Assembly (NCBI GenBank): GCA_006538405.1
Contig: BJKQ01000022.1
Coordinates: forward strand, 124,001 to 188,000
Direction: 5' to 3'
Length of the DNA: 64,000 nt
Source: Hansfordia pulvinata
Taxonomy: Eukaryota > Ascomycota > Sordariomycetes > Xylariales
Part shown: positions 31,801 to 41,949 of the stretch, in pieces
Layout: the number at the start of each line of letters is the position of its first letter
Position numbering within the stretch: the stretch's first letter is position 1
The notes under the pieces: generated by a model
Database searches by the model: none
Told to the model about the DNA's origin: nothing
What the model saw: the letters and a program-made list of their open reading frames with translations, nothing else
Position numbers and translations under genes: made by a program

Positions 31801-32067
31801 GCCGACGTCACAAACGCATTCAACGAAGAGAAGTCCATTGAACCAACAAATAATTTCAATCCTAACGCGTTTTGGATTGGTCGCTGGCTTCCAATGGTGG
31901 TAAAGGCTCTGGAGAATCGCAGCAATGATTATGCCGAGGGGAGCAGGAGCGCGGCTGAGGATATTGGGGTTGTGTGGGACACGTCACAATCGGCGTATGA
32001 TCTCGAACGTGAGCCCTCAACGATGAGCACGTTCCGACAGAGGGTACAGGAGATCATGGACGGCTGA
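28857..32067 (+). CDS. STAND-associated N-domain plus ankyrin-like protein, with in-frame stop
   Basis: The start MADPLSIAGSAVGIVSLGLS is the fungal N-terminal domain found on STAND/NLR-type and ankyrin proteins (PF17111-like), here about residues 1-146. Exons: 28857-29296, 29348-30032, 30106-30221, 30282-32067, joined by introns of 51, 73 and 60 nt (GTAAGA, GTAATT, GTAAGT). A middle segment (SLTRTGGGQGLGIYPGF, then DENTAPAF) matches a pattern common in such proteins. The C-terminal half has ankyrin-like repeats (NAIGQTPLHLAV) and extends to 1008 codons. No NACHT or NB-ARC P-loop is present. Codon 218 is TAG (29559-29561), with a family-like frame continuing on both sides (CSCR follows). This is a substitution, not an indel, so the gene may be broken, or a further intron may remove it. 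A role in self/non-self or heterokaryon defence is inference only. Confidence 0.65.
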
Positions 32068-34181
32068 AGTCTTGCCTTGTCAATGTCAGTTATGGTATGG
32101 TTCGAATTAAAACATTTGCGTCTCCCTTCCTCTCACGGGTGGCAGCCAAGGGAACCCAGATAGGGCCAGCAGCATGACATTGTCGACTCGAGATGCGAAG
32201 GCTGAGGCATCACCACTCTGCACACACGTTTATTGCAACTCGGAAGCTGCTATATATAACATCTGGAGCTTAAGACGGTCAAATTTCTCATCAATACAAG
32301 TGCGCCCGGACCTTGATTACTTCATTGATTACTTCAATGTTCGAGCGGCAACCACACTCCTAGCGCCTCCCCGACGTCCAGGTCTTTCAGGACGGGCAGG
32401 TCCTCGTCGTCGTTGTTGCCCAGGGAGCAGGGGTGAAACGCGCGTCTCCAGTGGCTTCGTCCGTGTCGGTGATGGCGCGACGTGAGTTAGTACGAAGACG
32501 GGCGGGGCCAGGGCGCCAGGGCTCGTGCTAGCCGCGGTTCGCGAATGAGCTGGGCAAAGGGAGTGCGATTGAAGGAGAAGGACGCAAATGGGGAGCGTGG
32601 AAAATGATCAGGGCTGCCCCTGAGAGATTGGCTGATGGATGCTCATTTAAATGTTGATCGAGAAAGTGAGGGCTCGAGAGTATATTTGTCGTTCGCTGAC
32701 TTGGTAAAAGGAATCGATGGCTTCGTGCCACAGTGGAAATGCTCAACGTGCTCGAGACAGCCGGCGCATTTAGACCATAGACCCCTCGCGATCAGAGGCT
32801 GTGGCATCGACTGGTTTGTAGTCGATCCTTCGACCCTCCCCCCAGGCCTGCTCCTGAACAGCGACTCGGCCGGCCTAGCACACTCAGTACTCGACTGACA
32901 GGTGAGATTGCTGTGGAGGATTCGGTTGGTCGGAAACTCCCTCGGCTTATTCAAACGATGCCCAAGCGGGAGGATGAGAAGAATCTGCACTTGCTGTGGC
33001 GCAGCGTCGGCATTCGAGGCAAAGCGGTCTCCAACATCACGCAAGCCATTGAGTGATATGAAGGGGCCAACCACCGGTATTCTGACGGTGGCCACAACTT
33101 CAAGGTCTGCGAGAATGCTCATTGCGGAGCGATAGCTGCGCGACGCCCCACTCTCACGCCTCAGTGACTGGCCAGGCTGTCAGGTTTCTGCTGGTCTGCT
33201 TGGAAATTGGATTGCTCGAGAGCATCTACGGGCTTGCGCGGCTATTCCAAGACGACACAGTCTCCGTAGCCATTGCTGGGAAGCGTAGACAGCCCATATA
33301 AGACCCGCACCGCGTCTGTCTCTGGCGTAGGGCCCAGGGGTCCGGCGATGAGTGGAAGCAGCAAGGGCCGAGGCCACCATCAGTGTTCCTTGAACACGAG
33401 CGGGACACTGATACTTGAATCTAGAAGACTACTGACAAGCCGTTTGATAGGTCGAAAGCTTGCCTGTGCAGGGACTTGTGAGCATCCTGTCGTTTGCTTA
33501 TGGGAGGTAGAGGCGGGGCTGAGGAGAACACAGAGCGACCAAGCTCTGATGCATGATTTGTTCGAATTTCGTAAGTCACACGGACAATTGTCGAGCTGTC
33601 TGGGCCACGCAAATACCCCTGTGAGGCTATCACGACCTCCCCGGCCAACTGGAACAGTGATTCGAGAGTGGAAGTATGGTGCCCCGGATAGTTCAACGGC
33701 CTGCCGCAAACGGAAGAGGGGCGATACAGACCCACAACGGCGAGCAACGACCAATCACCGTGGCCGAATCGGGTGGAAAGCTCGAGAAGCTGCCGGGAAA
33801 GCGCTACCCTGCCACCCTGAATGCCCCTCCAAGCGGGAAAGAGCAGCTGCCTCCAGGCGTGTGTGGGCGGCTGGCCCCGGATTCTGTACTCCCAGTGCGC
33901 CTAACCCGATGTATGGGGAGATTTTGCATCATTGCCGTGACGTCCCAGAGCCCCGTACCAGTGCAAACGAGACGCCGCACCGGTGGAATAATCGACTCGA
34001 TCAACTGTAGATCGCCTCACGTTCTCCCACCTTCTCTGCTCCTCCATCCCGCCGCCCTCAGCTTTTCCTCTCCCGCCCCAACGAGGTCTCCCTTCAGCCT
34101 CATACTCGCTCTTCCTACCCATCTCTGTCGCCTCAGTTTGCCTGCCACCCCTCTGCCCGCACCCCGCAAACACCTCCCACC
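32068..34181. other. intergenic
   Basis: Lies between two plus-strand genes. A 159-codon minus-strand frame (32643-33122, starting MSILADLEVVATVRIPVVG) is the only candidate, but its third positions show little bias and no domain was recognised. The last 150 bases are the CT-rich leader of Sti1. Confidence 0.5.
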
Positions 34182-36038
34182 ATGTCCACTGCCGACGAGC
34201 TCAAGGCTCTGGGCAACAAGGCCTTCAGCGCCGGCAACCACGACGAGGCCATGTAAGCTTCCCTCCCTCCGTCCCGCCGCCCTGCCAAGCTCTAACAGCT
34301 CCCCAGTGACGCCTTCACCAAGGCCATCGAGCTCGACCCCAACAACCACGTCCTCTACAGCAACCGCTCGGCCGCCCACGCCTCCAAGAAGGACTGGGAC
34401 AGCGCCCTCAGCGATGCCGACCTGACGATCCAGAAGAAGCCCGACTGGGGCAAGGGCTACAGCCGCAAGGGCGCCGCCCTCCACGGCGCCGGCAAGCTGC
34501 TGGACGCCATGGCTGCCTACGACGACGGCCTGAGCCACGACAAGGACAACGCCGCCCTGAAGAAGTCCAAGGCCGACCTCGAGAAGGCCATGGAGCGCGA
34601 GGCCGCCGACCCGTTCGGCGGCATGGGCGCGGACCCCACCGGTGGCATCGGCAAGATGTTCAGCGACCCCAACCTGCTCAACAAGCTCATGCAGAACCCC
34701 AAGACCAGCGGCTACTTCTCCGACCCCTCCTTCGTCGCCAAGGTCCAGGCCATCCAGAAGGACCCCAACAACGCCTCGGACCTGTTCAGCGACCCCCGCA
34801 TGATCCAGGTTCTCGGCGTCGCCATGGGCGTCGACATCGACACCAAGATGCCCGACGCGGACTCTGCGCCCCAGCCCGCCGCCGACGAAGACGTCAAGAT
34901 GCCCGACGCGAAGCCCGCGCAGCCCGCCAAGGCCCCCGAGCCGGAGCCCGAGCCGGAGCCCGAAGACGACGAGGCCGCGCCCAGAAGGCCGCCAAGGCCG
35001 AGGCCGAGAAGGAGAAGGCGCTGGGCACCGAGAACTACAAGAAGCGCAACTTCGAGGAGGCCGAGAAGCACTACACCAAGGCCTGGGAGCTGTACAAGGA
35101 CATCACCTACATGAACAACCTGGCCGCCGTCCACTACGAGAAGGGCGAGTACCAGGCCGCCATCGACGCCTGCCAGACGGGTCTCGACGGCCGGGAACAC
35201 GCCGAGTTCAAGACGATCGGCAGGGCCCACGACCGCAAGGGCACGGCCTACGAGAAGATGGGCGACTTTGAGAGCGCCATCGCGTGCTACAAGGACTCGC
35301 TGCGCGAGCAGAGGTCGCCGCAGGTCAAGACCAAGCTCGACGACCTGCAGCGGAGGAAGACCCAGAAGGAGAAGCAGGACTACATCAACCCCGAGAAGGC
35401 CGAGGAGGCCCGCGAGCTCGGCAAGCAGATGTTCAACGAGAAGAAGTGGGACGAGGCCAACAAGGCGTACACCGAGATGATCAAGCGCGCGCCCGAGGAC
35501 CCCCGCGGCTACTTCAACCGCGCCGCCGTCCTCATCAAGACCATGGCGCTGCCCGACGCCTGCACCGACTGCGACCTGGCCATCAAGAAGGACCCCACCC
35601 ACGTCCGCGCCTACCTGCGCAAGGCCCAGGCCCAGTTCGGCATGCGCAAGTACTCGGACTGCATCGACACGTGCTCGCAGGCCATGCAGGTGGACAAGGA
35701 GCACCACAACGGCAGCAACCGGTTCGCCATCGAGAAGCAGGAGAGGGACGCCCTGCAGGCCATGTACTCGGCCCGCGAGAACGAGACCGAGGACCAGACG
35801 CGCGACCGCCTCCAGAAGGACCCCGAGGTAAGTGCAGCTTCTTCCTGCCGCCGCCGCCGCGCAACCCCCGCTGACTCGCGACCAGATCCGCGAAATCATG
35901 AGCAAGCCCGAAATCCAGGCCGTCCTCCAGCAGGCACAGTCCGACCCGGCCTCCCTGCACCACCACATGCAGAAGAGCCCCGAGATCCGCAGCAACATCA
36001 ACAAGCTGATAGCGGCCGGCGTCATCCGCACGGGATGA
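34182..36038 (+). CDS. sti1: Sti1/Hop Hsp70-Hsp90 co-chaperone
   Basis: Cytosolic adaptor that holds Hsp70 and Hsp90 together during client transfer. The ATG at 34182 gives MSTADELKALGNKAFSAG. Introns of 54 nt (34253-34306) and 58 nt (35828-35885). TPR1 occupies about residues 4-110 and a first DP domain (MFSDPNLLNKLMQNPKT) comes near 145-200. An acidic linker (PEPEPEPEDDE) leads into TPR2A and TPR2B (ALGTENYKKRNFEEAEKHY; EEARELGKQMFNEKKW), and a final DP2 ends in INKLIAAGVIRTG. One apparent frameshift lies in the CCC run 34980-34982; adding a C gives AAPQKAAKAEAEKEKALG and restores 581 aa, the usual family length. Codon bias is the strongest in the window, fitting high expression. Confidence 0.95.
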
Positions 36039-36956
36039 GCGCCCGCAGGGCTGGGATAGGGTAATGCTGTAAGCTGATTTCGTAGCGGCCCGGCCGGGGC
36101 GATGCGCCGGATCCCAGTGCGGTGCGGCTCACCGGTCGCAAGGAGTGTCTAAATAGGGATCGAAACTGTGCCCATCACCGCCCCAGTGAAGGCGAAGGGG
36201 CTCGCCGAGTCGCTTCGCGCCGAGGCATTTGGGAAAAGTTATGACTGTAGCTGGAATAATTTGTTTGCTAGCAATTCATGATATTTACGACCAAGCATTT
36301 CGTCTTCGGGAGTCGTCATTTCATTATCATTGATTCATTATGGCAGATAACGCCCATGGCTAAGACCAGGGCCGTTATCATGCATGAGTTCAAATCTGAC
36401 AGGCATGATCCCGTCGGAGACGCTCGTCCTACATAGCTTCTGATCTGCATACCTTGAAGCAAGTCGGTCTCGCATGTTTCGCGGACGGCAAAACGACCTT
36501 GTGGCTCTGCCCACTTCGACCCTGACTTGCCTCTGCCAGGGTTGTTGCGTCAAGCTTCACGCAACCTAGGGGCAGCGAGAAAGGCAGCAGAGGTAGACCT
36601 GTCGCCCGGGCTCATCCCAACATCCGAAACCGGATCAGCGCCAGCCGCCCGACGTGCCCTCGAAGGCCGATTTAGTCCTCTAAACCCACGTCAGCCACGG
36701 CTCATCCGTCACGGTCGCATTAACGTCTCACCTACACATGTTGGACGCTGAACTTGTCCTTAAACGTGACGACCCGTGATGGGATGGGTGTAAAGTTGCC
36801 GATCCAAATGCCGACTCGATTCTGGAAAATCGTACTTCCGTCGGCGGTGGATCCCCCAGGGACAAAAAGGTCCTGCGCATCTTGGTGACTGCACTCGGAC
36901 GTAGAGAGCGAGTTTGGTGTACCAGCCCACGTATACCAGGGCATGACTGGTCTGGA
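36039..36956. other. convergent intergenic region
   Basis: 3' flanks of Sti1 and of the minus-strand zinc-cluster regulator. AT-richer at 36240-36350. No gene. Confidence 0.6.
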
Positions 36957-39199
36957 CTACACCAGCAGCGAGTGATGGCCCAGAGCGCTGAAGCATCTCG
37001 CAAAATCGAGGTCCTCAGAGCTGTGGCTGTCGAGTCCTGCAGGGTCGTGGTACTCCGAGTCCTCGGAGTGCGATTGCTGAGACGACTCGTTGCCCCAGTT
37101 TCCAGAGTCGCGCAACTGCCAGACTCGCAGGATCAAATTGCGAGCCTCATTGACAGTGCCAAAAACCCGCATCTCTCCCATGCCGTCAATCAGCGCCAGG
37201 AGCTGCTCACGATCCGACGCACGAGACGCAGACAGGCTGCAACCAGCCACCGTCATTGGCCACACCAGCGTGCGAATCCCCAAGGCGTTTGGGAGCGCCT
37301 GGAGAAGAGACAGTATGGCGCTCACATGCTCTTCGATGACAGCCCCTGCAGAGCCTGCCAGTTTCGCCGCGTTCCTGTTCACTGGTCGGCTCGGCTGCAT
37401 CATCATGCGCACCATCGTGAAAGGAGTGACCGTCGGTAGAGGAAAAGACGACGGAGGGTCGACAAATCCCGAGGTCGTGACCGCAAGGTAGGTCAGAGCT
37501 GCATGGGCCCAGATGCGCGTGTGCAACGCCACAGCCGGGCCAGCTCGACCAAAGGACGATGTGGTCCCGCCCCGTCCCGCGTGTCGTTGGGCTGGTAGCA
37601 GAGGTCGATGTTCGACCCCGTGACAGACATGTGTGGTGGTTGGGCAGACGGGTCGAAGAGGTCGCGCGCACGGCCTTCGCCCTTGAGGATGTCGTCGAGC
37701 GGCAGTTCGGCCTCGAGCTCGTCCAGGCCACGCTGGATGCGAGCCTCGATGCCCGACGCGCGCAACAACAGCTCTTCCCGGATGCGCCTCATCTCCGAGC
37801 AACGCGAGCCCAGCGATTCGTGGCCTCGGCTGGCAGCCATGCCAGAAGCAACGAAAGCCTTGCGACGCTGCTCGAACTCCTCGTGCTTCCAGGCCGCCAG
37901 GGCAGCGGTGTCGGCAATGGCAAGGGCCACCCAGTTTTGACACCCCACAAACTCGCCCAGGCAGAGCAGCGGCGGCTCTCCGTGGAGGATCTCGGCATGG
38001 TACTGTTCCAGCTTGGGCCTTTCTCGTCGAGCAGTCGCAGAGATGATGTCAGTCCAGAGCAGGCGAGCCGTGTAGAAGCGGAAGGCGGCGTGATCCGCGC
38101 TCCAGGGGTGTTTGCGCTGGGCGAAGGTGACCTGGAGCTGGCGCGTGCCCATGGGAACGAGAAGCGAGTTCCATGGCGAGTCCGGGTTCGAGTGGTGCGT
38201 GGTGATGAGCTGGTGGAAGAGGCTGGACGCGGCGTCAAGATGAACCGGCCAGTTCTCCGTGTTGGCGATGGCGACCTGGTATTCGAGCAGCTGGATCATG
38301 CTCTCCAGGACGTAGATGCCCTTCATGAGCGGAGCACCCCCGGCGACGCTGCTCTGCTCCAGGTTGGCCATGTCGCGCTTGAGCTGGTCGATGGCGAGCT
38401 TCTGATGAGTCTGCAGCTCGTCCCAGTTGGCTTCTTTGCACGGCTCGTGGCCGCCAGAAACCTGCTCGGCCGCGTCGAGAACCACAGAGAAGAAATAGGT
38501 TGCCAGAGAGAGCGCCGCGTGAAAGAGAGCCTTATTCTTCATCAGGGTGATCAGCAACCAGCCGCGACTTGCCTCCAGCAGAGGCGGGCGGTAGAAAGGG
38601 AACAGGAACGGTGCCACAAAGTCCAGGTACACCATGACAAAGTTCATCTCCGACTCGAGCTGGGTCATGGGGAAGCTGGTGGATCGCGGGTCTCCCTCTT
38701 CATAGCCTGGCCAGTAACGGGCCATCTCCGGCGGGGTGGTGGACGGTTCGTAGGACGAGGTGGTGCTTCCGGCAGTGTGTGGCGAGTCGCTGGATCCCTC
38801 GTGGTCCGTGCCGCTCGAGCTGGAGTCGAGGACCATGGCGCTCGCCATGCTGTAGGAGAGACCATCGTTGACGGCCGAAGCTGGCGCGGGTGTGGGATCT
38901 GGGTGTGAGCCGTGCTGCATCGCGGTATCCTCGACGGGGTCTGGACGGTTCGAGTTGAGCGACCATTTGCGCTCGCGTCTCTCGCTGGCCTTGGACTTGA
39001 CCATGACCTTGAACTCGTCGGCTTTCCTCTTCTCGAGCTCGCCGCCGTCCATCCACTCGGGCTTCTCATCGCTGTAGTGGCAAGTGATCTGAAGGATGCC
39101 GCAGACCTCACAGACAGGTCTGCGCTCGTCGCACTTCTTGCGCCGCAGACGGCAAGTCCAGCACCCGCGAGAGCTGCGAATCTTGGATGAGGACGGCAT
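36957..39199 (-). CDS. Zn(II)2Cys6 transcription factor with Fungal_trans_2-type domain
   Basis: Nuclear regulator of about 747 aa. The zinc cluster is at residues 13-40 (RGCWTCRLRRKKC, then C30, C33, C40). A Ser/Thr/Pro-rich linker follows, then a long helical region (EMNFVMVYLDFVAPFLFPFYRPP, the hallmark of the PF11951 group) to the end. The frame breaks near 37530-37540 after PLVELAR. One base added to the GGG run at 37537-37539 (C on the coding strand) leads to ALHTRIWAHAALTYLAV and the remaining C-terminus (NLILRVWQLRDSG) to TAG at 36957. Start ATG at 39199; a TATATAAG element is at 39237-39244, 38 bases upstream. The group includes ACR-2 and Moc3-like regulators; targets are unknown. 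Confidence 0.85.
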
Positions 39200-41183
39200 G
39201 GCGCAGGGTCGAGATCAACTCGAAGCGTACCGGGGTCTTATATATTGAGGGGTGAGGGCTCTTTGCAGAAGACCCCCCAGGAGGACCTCCAGGGATCAAG
39301 ACGGTGACACTCGAGAGAGGAGACGATGTGATGCGAGACGAGTGGCGGACGAATAGTGGGATATGAGCCAGCAATTCCGGGTGAGTTGGGCAACAGCTCA
39401 AGAGCGTGCGAGGCGAGTGGTGTGGTGTCGCGTAGCACGCGGCTGTAGAGTGGCACGATGGGGCAGGAGGCCTGTGGATGATATAGTCGGATGTGAGAGT
39501 CAGAGTGAGAGCGAGGTAAGGCTGGCCTCGGATAGTGCCCCGGATGGTGTGCAGCGATGGTGTGCTGCGGAGTGACGGCACGCCGGCCCGGTGAAGAATG
39601 GTGACCGAGTGGTTGAGCTGGACTTTTATGGTAGTGGTGAAGACGGGGAAATTAGGAGGGAGCGGGAGATGGGAGATGGGGTGGAAAAGTGAAGCGGGAT
39701 GAGGCCCTCAAATGAGTGACGATGGCAGCGGGATGAGGCAGTCACTTGAATGCACTGCGGGACCCATTCACTGCCCACACGGAAGCCTGGCTCAAAGTCA
39801 AGATGTGGCAGGCGCGGTGGCGCTCTTCAATCGCAACTTCCGCCTTCGAGGCCGTCGAGGAAGGTACGCTGTCGGCTGGAGATGCTATCCGGTCGAGGGA
39901 AGGTGCGCCCGGAATGCACTTCGCGCCCCGCAGTCAAGATGGAAGTGGAGGGTCGCCGTCGCGAGCAAAGGTGCCATTCACCACCACCTTTCAACGCAGC
40001 GATCCGAGCGTCGACCTCAGCACTCGCCCATCTGGATGTAACCGCCCGTGTTGTTGTGTGTCGAAGGTTGCGCAAAACTCGCCCTCCCGCAGGGATCTGG
40101 CTGCCTCTGCTCCTTGCTTCGTGCGATGCTGGGGTTCCCGTGCCTCAGCCCCAGCCCGGCCGATGAGACTCTGTGAGATGGGCAGAGACGAGACGAGCCT
40201 CCGCTGAGACCTGCCGACATGCACCTCGACGCTTCCAGTATCCGTCCTTGCGCCCCAGGCACCACGGTCCTGCCGTCCCAGATCTCCGTCAGAACTTTCG
40301 AGATCGTCACGGCTCAGAGATCCGATCGGATGGCGCCGGTCGTCCGATCTTTCCGTGTCGGGCAGTTTCTTGTAATGCGCAGCTGGAGCAGGGCAAGCGA
40401 CAAAGCCGGACGGATGCAATTGCTGTGAGTGGATGTTCGAATATAGATGAACGAGGCAAACCGGCTTCACCGACCACAACAGCCAGAGGTGCTAGAATAC
40501 GGTCTGACAGGCAAGCCAGGATGGAGCCCGCACCAATCAGCGCCAGGCCCCTCCCGCCACCGGCGATCCTCTGCTTAGATGCATAGGATCGGGCCGTAGC
40601 TTACAAATCGCATCAACGCGCCCGCGGTTCGTGTCGGCAGGCTTCCAGCGAGTGGCCTTCGTATCATACATCAACCCCGTAGCGTCGCTTCAAGCTCGGG
40701 TTGCAGCGCCGTTCCGAACTACCATCAACGACACGCAACCGTGATAGACACCAAGGCCTAACAGCTTAATCATATTACATAGCAGATATCAAAGTTCCAG
40801 GCCCCAGCGCGTGTTCTTCCACCCCGGTGGCTGGCCGCCCTGGTCAAAGTGAAACAGAGTAACGCGCCCACCCTGTGAGAAAGGATATATAGAGAAACGA
40901 GTAATTGCCCATGTCCTGCTGACACCCAGCACGCCCTATTCCACCAATGACAGCGCGCCGAGATGCGCACGTCCCCAGTCGACCCAGGTCGTCGGCGTCG
41001 GTTCTCGAACGAGAAATTGCCATTTCGGTCGACATTCTTGTCGCGGACCTGCGGAGATCTTGTCTTCAAGGCTCATCCGCAGCAACCCGTGGCCTCGTTG
41101 GCCGACCCGGCGCCAAGCCCCTTTCCGTAAAGGCCCTCGCGTCTAGTGGTCGGTTAACACCCAGCCTTGTTTGATCCGACAGG
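39200..41183. other. intergenic
   Basis: Promoter of the zinc-cluster regulator and 3' flank of the Ctr gene, with about 1.3 kb between them that holds short frames on both strands but nothing with domain or codon support. Confidence 0.5.
39237..39244 (-). promoter_or_regulatory. TATATAAG close to the regulator start
   Basis: Minus-strand TATATAAG only 38 bases from the ATG at 39199. If used as the TATA box it would leave an almost absent leader, so transcription may start elsewhere. Confidence 0.35.
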
Positions 41184-41949
41184 TCAACACGTGTGCCTGC
41201 GCAAACACGTGCGTCAGTCACTGCATGTCCTGCGGCGTGATGATCGGGAGCCAGACACATTGCGACTTACCCGGTGCCGAGTCTCTCCCATTGGAAGACA
41301 AAAGACCCGAGGAACGAACCGATGAGGATGCAGATGATGATAAACCCGTTGTAGTACATAGCCAGCAACATAATCCAGTAAGCCACGGCAAACTGGGCCG
41401 CGTGGATCAGGGCGCGGATGCCCTGTTGGCAGATGTTGGGGCGGAACGGCGCGTTGGGATCGAGAGCATGGTGGCTTTTAGCAATCAGGGAGCCTTCGGC
41501 CGTGTCGGACGAGCCCTGAGCCTGTTCCTCTGCTGGGCGAGGTCTTGCGGCTAGCTGGACGTTCTTCGAGTGGCAGCGGATCAGGTGGCGGTCGTAGATC
41601 TTGGACACGCGGCGGAGGAACTCGAGGAACATGACGAGCAGAATCACGCCGATGCAAAAGGCCGCAAAAACGCCCTGCGATCGGATATGCCAGGACTCGG
41701 ACAGAAAACAGGCGTCGATGGTGTACCAGTTCCAGAGCATCTAGGGAGGGTTACAATCAGATCGCATCCCAAGAAGCTGCTGCTGACCTACCCGAATCTT
41801 GCAGCTACTCCCCCTCCCGCCATGTTCATCTGTGCCATCGGGTCTGTGGCACCTGTGGGCATTGCCGTCGATGACTTGGAGATGGCCGTGGTCGTGTTTG
41901 TTGGGTCAGGCATGGGCATCACCATGAGTGTCGAAGTCGATGCCGCCAT
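41184..41949 (-). CDS. Ctr-family copper transporter
   Basis: High-affinity Cu(I) importer that works as a trimer. The ATG at 41949 gives a Met-rich extracellular N-terminus (MAASTSTLMVMPMP; MAQMNM). An intron of 51 nt (41741-41791) joins SSCKIR to MLWNWYTIDACF, the conserved start of Ctr membrane segment 1. A basic loop follows, then ALIHAAQFAVAYWIMLLAMYY with the M-x3-M copper motif and GSFLG (GxxxG) in the third membrane segment. One missing G in the five-base run 41810-41814 (C on plus) is needed to put the N-terminal exon in frame. A second intron (41197-41270, GTAAGT..GCGCAG) leads to a final 13-nt exon ending GHTC and TGA, giving 213 aa. That terminal exon is the least certain part; without it the protein ends LGTG. 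Confidence 0.88.

Noticed and set aside
32643..33122. 159-codon minus-strand frame starting MSILADLEVVATV
   Set aside because: First 60 residues look protein-like, but codon bias is weak, the rest is disordered and no family was recognised; kept only as a note in the intergenic entry.
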